This document shows, one piece after another, positions 27,990-35,924 of a stretch of DNA of 64,000 nucleotides. The stretch covers positions 124,001-188,000 of the forward strand of contig JBLXEY010000007.1 of NCBI GenBank assembly GCA_048262655.1. The letters are read 5' to 3'. The DNA is from JABMNT01 sp048262655 (GTDB taxonomy: Bacteria > Pseudomonadota > Alphaproteobacteria > Rhodospirillales > Casp-alpha2). The notes below the pieces were generated by a model. The model was given only the letters and a program-made list of their open reading frames with translations. It made no database searches and was not told the origin of the DNA. The translations under genes and the position numbers were made by a program. Each line of letters opens with the position of its first letter. Within the stretch, counting starts at the first letter, position 1.

Positions 27990-28769
27990 ATGTCTGATCC
28001 AATCATCCATATGGATAATATTGAAAAGCATTTCGGCAACGTGATCGCCTTGGCTGGCGTATCGTTTGATGTGCGCCCGGGCGAGTGCCATTGTCTCCTT
28101 GGTGATAATGGCGCTGGCAAGTCGACGTTCATTAAAACCATGTCTGGGGTTCACAAACCCTCGGCCGGTGAGATTTTCTTTGAAGGCAAACCCCTGAGCT
28201 TCGACAGTCCGCGTGATTCCATGGAAGCTGGAATAGCGACCGTCTATCAGGACCTGGCGATGATCCCGCTGATGTCGGTCACACGGAACTTCTTTATGGG
28301 GCGTGAGCCGACAAAGGGTAAGGGGCTGTTCAAACGGTTTGACGCCGACCGCGCAAATGTAATCACCATTGAAGAAATGCGAAAGATGGGGATTAATTTG
28401 CGGGGACCGGATCAGGCCGTTGGCACTTTGTCGGGTGGTGAGCGGCAAACCGTCGCAATTGCACGAGCCGTATATTTTGGCGCTAAGGTTTTGATTCTGG
28501 ATGAGCCGACGAGTGCTTTGGGAGTTCGACAAACCTCGAACGTGCTTGCGACAATTGATCGCGTGCGCAAGCAGGGTATCGGTGTTGTCTTCATCACCCA
28601 CAACGTCCGCCATTCCATGGCGGTCGGTGACCGATTTACGGTTTTGAACCGTGGCAAGACGCTTGGCACGGCTTTGAAAGGTGAGATTACGCCTGAAGAG
28701 TTGCAAGATCTAATGGCTGGTGGCCAGGAACTTGCGTCGTTGGAAGGGTCTCTCGGCGGAACCGTTTAA
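27990..28769 (+). CDS. Sugar ABC importer, ATP-binding protein (single domain, FrcA type)
   Basis: A 259-residue ATPase with one nucleotide-binding domain. Walker A is GDNGAGKST, the signature is TLSGGERQT, Walker B is VLILDEPTSALG and the switch histidine lies in VFITHNVRHS. Most ribose-type importers have a tandem ATPase of about 500 residues. This one has a single domain, as in the FrcA fructose/polyol systems, and must work as a homodimer. It is the last gene of the importer operon and is followed by a strong terminator. Confidence 0.9.
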   Translation: MSDPIIHMDNIEKHFGNVIALAGVSFDVRPGECHCLLGDNGAGKSTFIKTMSGVHKPSAGEIFFEGKPLSFDSPRDSMEAGIATVYQDLAMIPLMSVTRNFFMGREPTKGKGLFKRFDADRANVITIEEMRKMGINLRGPDQAVGTLSGGERQTVAIARAVYFGAKVLILDEPTSALGVRQTSNVLATIDRVRKQGIGVVFITHNVRHSMAVGDRFTVLNRGKTLGTALKGEITPEELQDLMAGGQELASLEGSLGGTV

Positions 28770-28797
28770 AACGCATCTCCGAATTGAGGCGCATCTC

Positions 28798-28842
28798 AAA
28801 AGAGGGAAGACGGCATCTGGCTCCGTCTTCCCTCTTTTTTTT
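28798..28842. terminator. Bidirectional intrinsic terminator
   Basis: AGAGGGAAGACGG (28801-28813) pairs perfectly with CCGTCTTCCCTCT (28823-28835) around a nine-base loop. AAA on the left and a run of T on the right extend the stem. Because both sides end in A/T runs it can serve the importer operon on the plus strand and the DUF1127 gene on the minus strand. The last T residues overlap the stop codon of that gene. Confidence 0.92.
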
Positions 28843-29002
28843 AGACGGACCCGTTGAGGCGCTGATGGGCGATTTCAGGGATTTGCCATCGTCCGATATT
28901 GAGATCATTCAATTCTTTGGTATCAAGTTGGTTCAACTCACGAATGGTGGATTGAATTTCGAACCACCGGCGAAGTTCCGTAACGATTTTATTGAACAAC
29001 AT
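28841..29002 (-). CDS. DUF1127 (YjiS-like) small protein
   Basis: A 53-residue protein. The segment LRRWFEIQSTIRELNQLDT followed by KELNDLNIGRWQIPEIAHQ is the DUF1127 pattern: an aromatic-basic helix, then a Leu-rich stretch and the LNDLNIGR core. Such small basic proteins are common in alphaproteobacteria. Some bind RNA or take part in phosphate and stress physiology, but the function here is unknown. GGAAAG lies eight bases before the ATG at 29002. A longer version from a TTG at 29035 is possible but less typical. It converges on the importer operon and shares its terminator. Confidence 0.8.
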   Translation of the reverse strand: MLFNKIVTELRRWFEIQSTIRELNQLDTKELNDLNIGRWQIPEIAHQRLNGSV

Positions 29003-29535
29003 AGCATTATCTTTCCAGGAAATGTCTGCCTTCAATTGGCAAAACAGATTAGGGAACCGTTCGTTCCATGTCCCCTATCTACGCCTAAAAGAGGTGAATG
29101 AGAACTGCATAAAATGCATGCCTGAGACACGATAATCGCATGAACAGAATTCTTAACCTGCTAAAAACTAAAATCGAAATTTTATGTTATATTTCAGCAC
29201 CCTAGAAGGGCGTGCGGGGCCAAGGTAGAGCCATCAAAACAGGTCCGTTCTTCGAGCGTGATCGATTGCAGTTGAGCGTATTATTGTATTCGATCCAGCG
29301 GCATAAAATTATGGCCCCGCAATACAAAATATCCGCCGCTCAAAGCATTTTGGTGATCCAATTGCTGCTGTAAGGATATTTAAGATCGTTTTGATCAAGT
29401 CGCTCTGCGAAAAGATGCTGGCGGAGGGTGCGGGACGAAGTTCGAGCCCCAATCGCTCTCGTCGTTTTTGTAAAACGACTGCCGCTTTATCACATTCGGA
29501 GAAAGTCTCCATCGTTTCGCGATGCGAAAAGATGC
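29003..29535. other. Intergenic region upstream of DUF1127 and downstream of tRNA-Ser
   Basis: About 530 bases with no supported protein gene. Near 29120-29200 it is AT-rich and should hold the leftward promoter of the DUF1127 gene. Near 29407 it contains a copy of the 3' end of the neighbouring tRNA-Ser with a T-arm-like stem next to it. Open frames here overlap the tRNA gene and are not credible. Confidence 0.5.
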
Positions 29536-29547
29536 TGGCGGAGGGTG
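29407..29547. repeat. 24-base direct repeat including the 3' end of tRNA-Ser
   Basis: The 24 bases at 29524-29547 comprise 12 bases of the tRNA 3' end and 12 bases of downstream flank. They recur without mismatch at 29407-29430, 117 bases away in the same orientation. Next to the distant copy, on the side where the tRNA body would be, the sequence can fold into a T-arm-like stem (GGGGC with GTCCC) but differs from the real T arm. It may be the stub of a second tRNA or of a past integration or excision event. Confidence 0.75.
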
Positions 29548-29625
29548 AGAGATTCGAACTCTCGATACCCGTGAAGGTATGCCGGTTTTCAAGACCGGTG
29601 CATTCAACCGCTCTGCCAACCCTCC
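29536..29625 (-). tRNA. tRNA-Ser (anticodon TGA)
   Basis: The reverse complement begins GGAGGGTTGGCAGAGCGGTT and ends ACCCTCCGCCA. The seven-pair acceptor stem GGAGGGT/ACCCTCC is intact and CCA is encoded. The anticodon stem CCGGT/ACCGG encloses the loop CTTGAAA with anticodon TGA. A long variable arm (CATACCTTCACGGGTATCG) is typical of class II serine tRNAs. The length is 90 bases. Confidence 0.97.
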
Positions 29626-29770
29626 GGACCGTAGAGCAGGGTGCTTTTAACAGGCTTTTATCGGCAGACGCAAGCGGGGATTCACGCAAATTTCACATCT
29701 ATATGTGCGCGATACCCATATTCGCGGTTTCAGCGATTGCGATGGGCTTTCTGACGGGGTATCACGGTTC

Positions 29771-30562
29771 ATGTTTTTTGCGCTTTCCAAGGCTCTGTGG
29801 GTGATCTTCGACCCGGCCAATCTGTTCTATATCCTGATGGTTATGGGCGTCTTGTTGATGGCGACCCGGTGGGCAAAGGCCGGGCGGCGGCTGTTGGTCT
29901 TACTTGTCTTGTTTGGTGGTTTCATTTCGACGGTTCCGGTCTCCAGTTGGGGGTTATGGGTTCTGGAGAATCGGTTTCCCGAGGTTCCGGTGCTTCCGGC
30001 CAAGGTCGACGGTGTTGTTGTTGCTGGAGGGATTCTCGATCCCATCCGCAGTAAAGACCGCGGCCAGCCGGTACTTGGGGGAGCGATTGAGCGGTTGACC
30101 GCGATGGTGAACCTGGCCCGGCGTTACCCGGAAGCCAAAGTTATCTTTAGCGGAGGCGCAGGCGACCCGGCCAGGCCGGAGCTTCGCGAAGCACACTACC
30201 TTGAGCCGTTTATCCGAGATATGGGGCTGGACCCAGGGCGCATCATTTATGAAGATGCCGCGCGAAACACAGCCGAAAACGCCGTCTTGACCTTAAAGTT
30301 GGCCAATCCAAAGCCCGGAGAAAAATGGTTGCTGGTCACCTCCGCCTTTCACATGCCGCGTGCAATGGGGACATTCAGAGCGGCGGGATGGACGATAGAG
30401 GCCTATCCGGTTGATTTTAACACGTCGCCGAATTTCGTTTGGCAGTTCTTTTTTAACTTTTCTAGCGGATTAATAAGGCTGAGCCAGGTGTCACATGAAG
30501 TTATTGGGCTCGTTGTTTACAAACTTACCGGCCGGTCGAGCTCGTTCTTCCCCGCGCCATAA
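29771..30562 (+). CDS. DUF218 (YdcF/ElyC-like) membrane protein
   Basis: A 263-residue protein. The N-terminus has two membrane segments (FYILMVMGVLLMATRW and LLVLLVLFGGFISTVPVSS). The DUF218 domain follows, with VDGVVVAGGIL, KVIFSGGAGD, EDAARNTAENA and LLVTSAFHMPRAM. ElyC of this family supports peptidoglycan synthesis and recycling of the undecaprenyl carrier at the outer face of the inner membrane. Its place before a lytic transglycosylase gene (18-base gap) agrees with an envelope role. I chose the ATG at 29771 because the hydrophobic anchor begins there. A GTG at 29705 is also in frame. Confidence 0.8.
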   Translation: MFFALSKALWVIFDPANLFYILMVMGVLLMATRWAKAGRRLLVLLVLFGGFISTVPVSSWGLWVLENRFPEVPVLPAKVDGVVVAGGILDPIRSKDRGQPVLGGAIERLTAMVNLARRYPEAKVIFSGGAGDPARPELREAHYLEPFIRDMGLDPGRIIYEDAARNTAENAVLTLKLANPKPGEKWLLVTSAFHMPRAMGTFRAAGWTIEAYPVDFNTSPNFVWQFFFNFSSGLIRLSQVSHEVIGLVVYKLTGRSSSFFPAP

Positions 30563-30580
30563 TTTAAGGATCGCACGTTA

Positions 30581-31801
30581 ATGCACCATACCTTTGTCCG
30601 AACGGCTTTCTTGGGCATGTTCCTGGCCGGAACAATGATGACGTCCGCTTTTGCGCAAAAACAAGTTGCTGATCCGCCGCCGTTTGAGCCCTGGCTGCAG
30701 GAATTAAAACAGGAAGCGAAGTCGCGGGGCATTAAGGACGAGGTTCTTGAACGTGCTCTTGGCGGCGTCCGTCTGATTCCCCGCGTTATTGAATTGGATC
30801 GTAAACAACCAGAGTTTACTTTGACATTCTGGTCTTACTTGAACCGTGCTGTGAACGATAAACGCATTCAAAAGGGCAAGCAGTTGCTGGTGACGCACAA
30901 AAAACTGCTGGCCGATATTCACAAAAAGTATGGTGTTCCACCTCGTTTTTTGGTGGCCTTTTGGGGGCTGGAGAGCAACTTTGGCCAATATACGGGTACG
31001 TTTCCTGTTGTTGGCGCACTGGTAACGTTGGCCCATGACCGTCGGCGTGCCAAGTTCTTTCGTGAACAGTTGTTGGCCGTGCTTGGGCTTATTGATCAGG
31101 GTGACATTGCATTGGGTACCAAGGCGTCCTGGGCCGGAGCCATGGGGAACCATCAGTTCATACCAACCACTTACAGGGATTTTGCCGTTGACTATGATGG
31201 GGATGGCAAACGCGATTTATGGAACACGCTGCCAGACATTTTTGCGTCAGCCGCGAACTATTTAAGCCGTGCCGGTTGGGATAAAGACCGGACCTGGGGC
31301 AGGGAGGTTAAGCTTCCTGATGGCTTTGCATATGATTTGTCCGGATTGAAAATCAAAAAAACCCTGAAAGAATGGCAGCAATTGGGCGTGCGCCGTGCCA
31401 ATGGCAAAAATTTACCGAACGTCAATATTGATGCATCGATCATTTTGCCTTCTGGATATCAAGGCCCCGCATTTCTGGTCTACAAGAATTACCGGACCAT
31501 TATGATTTGGAACCGTTCGATCCTTTATGCGCTCGCTGTCGGCCATCTGGCGGATCAATTCGTTGACACAGGAAAGCTGGTTGCCAAAAAACCAAAGAAT
31601 GACAGGCCCTTATCACGCAAAGATGTGAGTGCCATTCAGCAACTTTTGAACGCGAACGGTTTTGATGCAGGAGGCGCAGATGGGGTCGTCGGTTCGAAAA
31701 CGAGATCGGCAATCAAAGCCTTCCAAAAAAGTGCTCGGTTGCCTGCCGACGGTTACCCGTCAGCAGGATTATTGGAAAGATTGAACGGACTCGGCAAATA
31801 A
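30581..31801 (+). CDS. mltB: Lytic murein transglycosylase, MltB family with peptidoglycan-binding domain
   Basis: A 406-residue periplasmic enzyme. An N-terminal signal peptide (AFLGMFLAGTMMTSAFA) is followed by the SLT_2 catalytic domain. AFWGLESNFGQYTG holds the catalytic Glu, and GAMGNHQFIPTTYRDFAVD is the conserved substrate cleft. A peptidoglycan-binding type 1 domain occupies the last 65 residues (LSRKDVSAIQQLLNANGFD). It cleaves the glycan strand to give 1,6-anhydromuramoyl ends. No lipobox cysteine is present, so it is likely soluble in the periplasm. It probably shares a transcript with the DUF218 gene. A perfect hairpin follows the stop. Confidence 0.92.
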   Translation: MHHTFVRTAFLGMFLAGTMMTSAFAQKQVADPPPFEPWLQELKQEAKSRGIKDEVLERALGGVRLIPRVIELDRKQPEFTLTFWSYLNRAVNDKRIQKGKQLLVTHKKLLADIHKKYGVPPRFLVAFWGLESNFGQYTGTFPVVGALVTLAHDRRRAKFFREQLLAVLGLIDQGDIALGTKASWAGAMGNHQFIPTTYRDFAVDYDGDGKRDLWNTLPDIFASAANYLSRAGWDKDRTWGREVKLPDGFAYDLSGLKIKKTLKEWQQLGVRRANGKNLPNVNIDASIILPSGYQGPAFLVYKNYRTIMIWNRSILYALAVGHLADQFVDTGKLVAKKPKNDRPLSRKDVSAIQQLLNANGFDAGGADGVVGSKTRSAIKAFQKSARLPADGYPSAGLLERLNGLGK

Positions 31802-31839
31802 TCACGTTATTTTGCGTCGAAATAACAAAATAACGTGAT
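31801..31839 (+). terminator. Long perfect hairpin after mltB
   Basis: ATCACGTTATTTTG (31801-31814) pairs with CAAAATAACGTGAT (31826-31839) without mismatch around an 11-base loop. The downstream T run is poor, so it could act as an mRNA 3' stabiliser as well as a terminator. It begins at the last base of the mltB stop codon. Confidence 0.65.
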
Positions 31840-31907
31840 GTTTGGCGCTCTTTAATACTATATATATGTAATTCGATGTTTGTTTTTGATAGTGGGATGC
31901 GTGATTG

Positions 31908-32927
31908 ATGGTTGGAAGCTGGGGGCGAACTTTCCTTTGTGCGTTAGCGGGGATCGTTCTGGTAGGATGTTCGGAAACGCAACTCGCGGTTCATTCCGCC
32001 AAGCGTTTGATTTCCACTCCCGAGGATAAGGCGCCAACCACCTATAAAATCGGTAAACCCTACCAAATCGCAGGTGTCTGGTATTATCCGCAAGAAGACT
32101 TCGAATATGACGAAAGCGGTATCGCTTCCTGGTATGGTGCCAAGTTTCACGGGCGGCGGACGGCTAACGGTGAAGTCTATGATATGAATGCTCTGACGGC
32201 AGCGCACCGGACGTTACCGTTGCCAAGCTTTGTTAGGGTCACCAATCTTGAAAATGGTCGGAGCTTGATCCTCCGGGTCAATGACCGCGGACCGTTTGCG
32301 CGTGGCCGGATTATTGATATTTCGCGGCGCGGCGCGCAGCTGTTGAATTTCCAGCGCCAGGGAACAGCCCGGGTTCGGGTTCAGGTGCTCGCGGACCAAA
32401 GTCGGGCTCTCAAAACACGTATTACCAATCAGGCCCAACTGGCAAAGGCTGGTTCGCCTATCACAGTTGATCGTTTGCCTAAGCCAAAAGTTCAGGCACA
32501 ATCCCTGCCACCTGTGGGAGGAGAGCCGGTCGGGGCCGCGATTCCAGCCCCGTCATCCGCCAGCCAGGCACCAAAGCCGGTTATTCAGGGTACGCTAACC
32601 CCTGAGCCCTTACCTGCACCACCCGTGCCGCAAGAGGTCGCTGCCGTTGAGCCACCTGTTGTGACCGAGGCTGTGGATCTGGCGCCTGTTGTTAATACAA
32701 ACATTTTTGTTCAGGCGGGTGCGTTCAGTCGTTTTGACAATGCCAACCGGGTCAAGGCTAAGCTATCGTCGATCGGTAATGTGAACCTGACACAGGTTCT
32801 GGTCAAAGGTCGGGACTTGTACCGGGTTCGGCTCGGCCCGATTGTCAATGTCAGTGAGGCAGATCGTCTTTTGGCGGTTGTCGCCGGTGCTGGGTATCCT
32901 GAAGCCAGAATTATCGTGGTGAAGTAG
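31908..32927 (+). CDS. rlpA: RlpA-type septal lipoprotein with SPOR domain
   Basis: A 339-residue lipoprotein. The signal ends in the lipobox IVLVGC, with Cys at about residue 21. The double-psi beta-barrel of RlpA follows (GIASWYGAKFHGRRTANGE, then VNDRGPFARGRIIDISR with the conserved catalytic-type residues). A proline-rich linker and a C-terminal SPOR domain (IFVQAGAFSRFDNANRVK) complete the protein. RlpA proteins with SPOR domains bind denuded glycan at the division site and some cut it. The ATG at 31908 follows an in-frame TTG by three bases. The setting between mltB and the carboxypeptidase gene supports a role in cell wall remodelling. Confidence 0.92.
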   Translation: MVGSWGRTFLCALAGIVLVGCSETQLAVHSAKRLISTPEDKAPTTYKIGKPYQIAGVWYYPQEDFEYDESGIASWYGAKFHGRRTANGEVYDMNALTAAHRTLPLPSFVRVTNLENGRSLILRVNDRGPFARGRIIDISRRGAQLLNFQRQGTARVRVQVLADQSRALKTRITNQAQLAKAGSPITVDRLPKPKVQAQSLPPVGGEPVGAAIPAPSSASQAPKPVIQGTLTPEPLPAPPVPQEVAAVEPPVVTEAVDLAPVVNTNIFVQAGAFSRFDNANRVKAKLSSIGNVNLTQVLVKGRDLYRVRLGPIVNVSEADRLLAVVAGAGYPEARIIVVK

Positions 32928-32963
32928 ATTTATAAATTAATGATTTAAAAACAGGAACTTGTT

Positions 32964-34124
32964 GTGTTTTCCTTTTGTAAAAAATTAACACTCGCGCTTG
33001 CATTGGCAGGTGGACTGTTTGCGGTTTCCAATGCTGCTAACGCCATCGAGACCATCGCCCGTGAGGCCATCATTGTTGACTTCGACACAGGCAGTGTCCT
33101 GTTCGCGAAAGATGCCGACAAAAAAATGCCACCTGCTTCCATGAGCAAACTGATGACCCTTTACTTGCTGTTTGAGCGGTTGCGCGACGGGGCGTTGTCG
33201 TTGGACGATACCTTTCGTGTTAGCGAGGATGCATGGCGACGCGGTGGTGCAAAAAGCGGCAGTTCGACGATGTTTTTGGCGCCGAACAAGCGGGTAAAAA
33301 TTGCGGATTTGATTCCAGGGATTATCGTTCAGTCGGGTAATGACGCTTGCATCGCAGTTGCAGAAGGGATTGCAGGATCAGAAGCCGCTTTTGCCGAAGA
33401 AATGACCCGCAAGGCGACTGAACTAGGGATGACGAATTCAACGTTTCACAACGCGACCGGCTGGCCACACCCCGAGCATCTGATGACGGCACGTGATTTG
33501 GCGATATTGGCCAAGCGAACAATTGAGGACTTCCCGGAGTACTATCATTATTATCAACAGCTCTCGTTTACCTATAACGGCATCAAGCAGAACAACAGGA
33601 ACCCGCTTCTCTATAAGGACATGGGAGCTGACGGTCTGAAAACGGGGCATACGCAGGAAGCCGGCTACGGTCTGACCGCTTCAGCAACGCGGGGCGGGCG
33701 GCGTCTGATCATCGTGACCAATGGCCTGCCGACCAAAAAAGCGCGAAGTCAGGAGCCGGAGCGGTTGCTGGAATGGGCGTTTCGGGAATTCAATAATTAT
33801 ACCCTGTTTGAGAAAGGGGCGCAGGTCGATACCGCCGATGTCTGGCTTGGTGTCAGCCCGACGGTGCCTCTTGTTATCGACCAGAACGTAAAGATTACAA
33901 TGCCTCGCAAAGCGCGCAGGGATATGAAAGTCAGTGTATCCTACACAGGTCCGGTGCCTGCGCCCATTGCTGTTGGTGATAAAATTGCGACCCTTAAAAT
34001 CGCAGCGCCGGGTCAGGAGACCATTGAGATCCCCCTGCTTGCTGCGGCCAACGTCGAGCGGCTTGGACTCTTTGGGCGATTGGGTGCTGCGTTGACATCC
34101 ATATTGTGGGGGCATGCGGGTTAA
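32964..34124 (+). CDS. D-alanyl-D-alanine carboxypeptidase (PBP5/6 type)
   Basis: A 386-residue penicillin-binding protein. A GTG start at 32964 has AGGAA seven bases upstream. A signal peptide (LALALAGGLFAVSNAANA) precedes the catalytic domain. The active-site motifs are complete: PPASMSKLM with the nucleophile Ser in SxxK, the SGND triad element in IIVQSGNDACIA, and LKTGHTQEA. A C-terminal PBP5-like domain and a short amphipathic tail for membrane attachment complete it. It trims the terminal D-Ala from peptidoglycan stem peptides. It lies 36 bases after rlpA and its stop is four bases before the tmk start. Confidence 0.93.
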   Translation: MFSFCKKLTLALALAGGLFAVSNAANAIETIAREAIIVDFDTGSVLFAKDADKKMPPASMSKLMTLYLLFERLRDGALSLDDTFRVSEDAWRRGGAKSGSSTMFLAPNKRVKIADLIPGIIVQSGNDACIAVAEGIAGSEAAFAEEMTRKATELGMTNSTFHNATGWPHPEHLMTARDLAILAKRTIEDFPEYYHYYQQLSFTYNGIKQNNRNPLLYKDMGADGLKTGHTQEAGYGLTASATRGGRRLIIVTNGLPTKKARSQEPERLLEWAFREFNNYTLFEKGAQVDTADVWLGVSPTVPLVIDQNVKITMPRKARRDMKVSVSYTGPVPAPIAVGDKIATLKIAAPGQETIEIPLLAAANVERLGLFGRLGAALTSILWGHAG

Positions 34125-34128
34125 GCCC

Positions 34129-34767
34129 ATGCCACGAGGTAAATTTATAACCTTTGAAGGGGGCGAAGGCGGCGGTAAATCGACCCAGGTCAAGTTACTG
34201 GCAGAGGCTTTGCGCGCTGCGGGGCAATCGGTTGTGACGACGCGCGAGCCGGGCGGTTCGCCAAGTGCCGAGCAAATTCGAAACCTTCTGGTTTCTGGCG
34301 ATGTCGACCGCTGGCAACCATTTACGGAAGCGTTGCTTAATTATGCCGCTCGTACCGAGCATCTGGCGCATACGGTCGAACCGGCTTTGGAGCAGGGGAG
34401 CTGGGTGATTTCTGATCGATTTTCAGATTCAACACTGGCCTACCAGGGCTATGGTCATGGTCTCGAGCGAAGCCGGATCGAGGAATTACACCGGCTAACC
34501 GTTGGCAACTTCATGCCGGATCTTACCTGTATTCTGGACTTGCCCGTGGAGACCGGTCTGAAGCGTGCATTGGGGCGGGGCGATGGCGAGGACCGCTACG
34601 AGCGGATGGATAAGGAATTTCATAACCGCTTGCGTGCCGGTTTTCTGGAAATTGCGTCAAGAGACGTGGCGCGTTGTATCGTCATCGATGCGACTGCGAC
34701 GATCGAAAATATTCATGGCCGTATTCTTGAAGCGCTTGCAGACCGCTTTCCCGAGTTATCGCTGTGA
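34129..34767 (+). CDS. tmk: Thymidylate kinase
   Basis: A 212-residue kinase. The P-loop reads FEGGEGGGKSTQ, the DR(F/Y) motif is SDRFSDSTLAYQGYG, and the TREPGGSPSAE segment binds the nucleotide. It phosphorylates dTMP to dTDP in the cytoplasm. I chose the ATG at 34129, which leaves four bases after the carboxypeptidase stop. An ATG at 34114 is in frame but would overlap the previous gene and has a Shine-Dalgarno sequence too close. Its last codons overlap the holB start by four bases (GTGA). Confidence 0.95.
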   Translation: MPRGKFITFEGGEGGGKSTQVKLLAEALRAAGQSVVTTREPGGSPSAEQIRNLLVSGDVDRWQPFTEALLNYAARTEHLAHTVEPALEQGSWVISDRFSDSTLAYQGYGHGLERSRIEELHRLTVGNFMPDLTCILDLPVETGLKRALGRGDGEDRYERMDKEFHNRLRAGFLEIASRDVARCIVIDATATIENIHGRILEALADRFPELSL

Positions 34768-35894
34768 ACGCCAAAAAAGCAGTCGTGGTTGAAGAACCCG
34801 CGTGGCCGCCGCCACCGCGCCTTAACCCGGAATTGAAGGGGCATAAGGACGCGGAACAGACACTTATTGAAGCCTTCCATAGCGGCCGCATGGCACATGC
34901 GTGGATGATTACCGGGCCCAAAGGCATTGGCAAGGCGACGCTGGCCTGCCGTTTTGCCCGCTATCTCTTGACGCAGGGCAGAGAAGAGCAGGGCGCGGGG
35001 TTGTTTGGCGATGATTTGCCTGCGGCATTACCCGATAGCCTTTATATTGCCCCCGAAACGCCTGTGTTCCAGCGGATAGCTGCTGGTGGACATGGGGACT
35101 TTCTGTGTGTCGAGCGGTCCTTAAATGATCGTGGTAAATTGCGGGGCGAAATTGTGATCGATGATGTTCGCGAAGTTGGCGGTTTTTTGAGCCTGACAGC
35201 CTCGGAAGGCGGCTGGCGGGTGGTGATTATCGACAGTGCGGACGAGATGAACCGAAACGCAGCAAACGCGGTTCTCAAAGTGCTGGAGGAGCCGCCGGAC
35301 CGCGCGATCCTCATTCTTGTAAGTCATAATCCAGGCCGTCTATTGCCGACCATCCGTTCGCGCTGCCGCAAGCTCTCTCTGGAGGCGCTAACTGTTGAGG
35401 ATATGCAGGATCTGCTGGTGCGCTATGCGCCTGATTTAAGCGATGCGGACCGTGCGGTTCTGACGGAATTATCGGACGGCAGCATCGGTAGCGCCATGAG
35501 CCTGATTGATGCCGGTGGGATCGATTTGTACCGGTCCTGCGTCGATTTGCTGGCAACCATGCCAGATATGGACCATTCACGCCTGCATGCCTTAGCCGAC
35601 CAATTGGCGAAAGCCGGTGCAGAGGATCGTTTCACCACCGCCATGAACCTGCTGCGCGGGATGTTGGCTCGTTTGCTGCGCTTTCGTGCTGAAGGTGCGG
35701 ATGTCGGCGCGGCGCTTTCAAGTGAACGCGCCCTGTTTGAGCGGCTTGGCCCTGCCGTCGGTCTTGATCGATGGCTTGAGGTGTGGGACAAGGTGACCGG
35801 CCTTCTGGAGCGAGCAGGGGCCGTCAATCTCGACCGCAAACAGGTGGTCTTGAATGTGTTTCTGGAAATTCAGGGGGTGCTCCGTAATCGCTAG
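34764..35894 (+). CDS. holB: DNA polymerase III delta-prime subunit
   Basis: A 376-residue clamp-loader subunit. The N-terminal AAA+ domain has HAWMITGPKGIGKATLACR. The later VVIIDSADEMNRNAANAVL and RAILILVSHNPGRLLPTIR segments carry the Walker B-like and SRC-type motifs, with RSRCRKLSL directly following. A C-terminal helical collar domain completes it. The expected K-T in Walker A is KA here, in keeping with a delta-prime that does not hydrolyse ATP. It starts at a GTG overlapping the tmk stop. The pairing tmk-holB is widespread and favours coordinated DNA synthesis. Confidence 0.93.
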   Translation: MNAKKAVVVEEPAWPPPPRLNPELKGHKDAEQTLIEAFHSGRMAHAWMITGPKGIGKATLACRFARYLLTQGREEQGAGLFGDDLPAALPDSLYIAPETPVFQRIAAGGHGDFLCVERSLNDRGKLRGEIVIDDVREVGGFLSLTASEGGWRVVIIDSADEMNRNAANAVLKVLEEPPDRAILILVSHNPGRLLPTIRSRCRKLSLEALTVEDMQDLLVRYAPDLSDADRAVLTELSDGSIGSAMSLIDAGGIDLYRSCVDLLATMPDMDHSRLHALADQLAKAGAEDRFTTAMNLLRGMLARLLRFRAEGADVGAALSSERALFERLGPAVGLDRWLEVWDKVTGLLERAGAVNLDRKQVVLNVFLEIQGVLRNR

Positions 35895-35924
35895 GCTCCG
35901 CACTCCCTAAAACAAATCAGGGTT

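Noticed and set aside
29309..29689. Long open frames on both strands around the serine tRNA
   Set aside because: They run through the tRNA gene and its repeat; apparent coding is a by-product of the structured RNA sequence.
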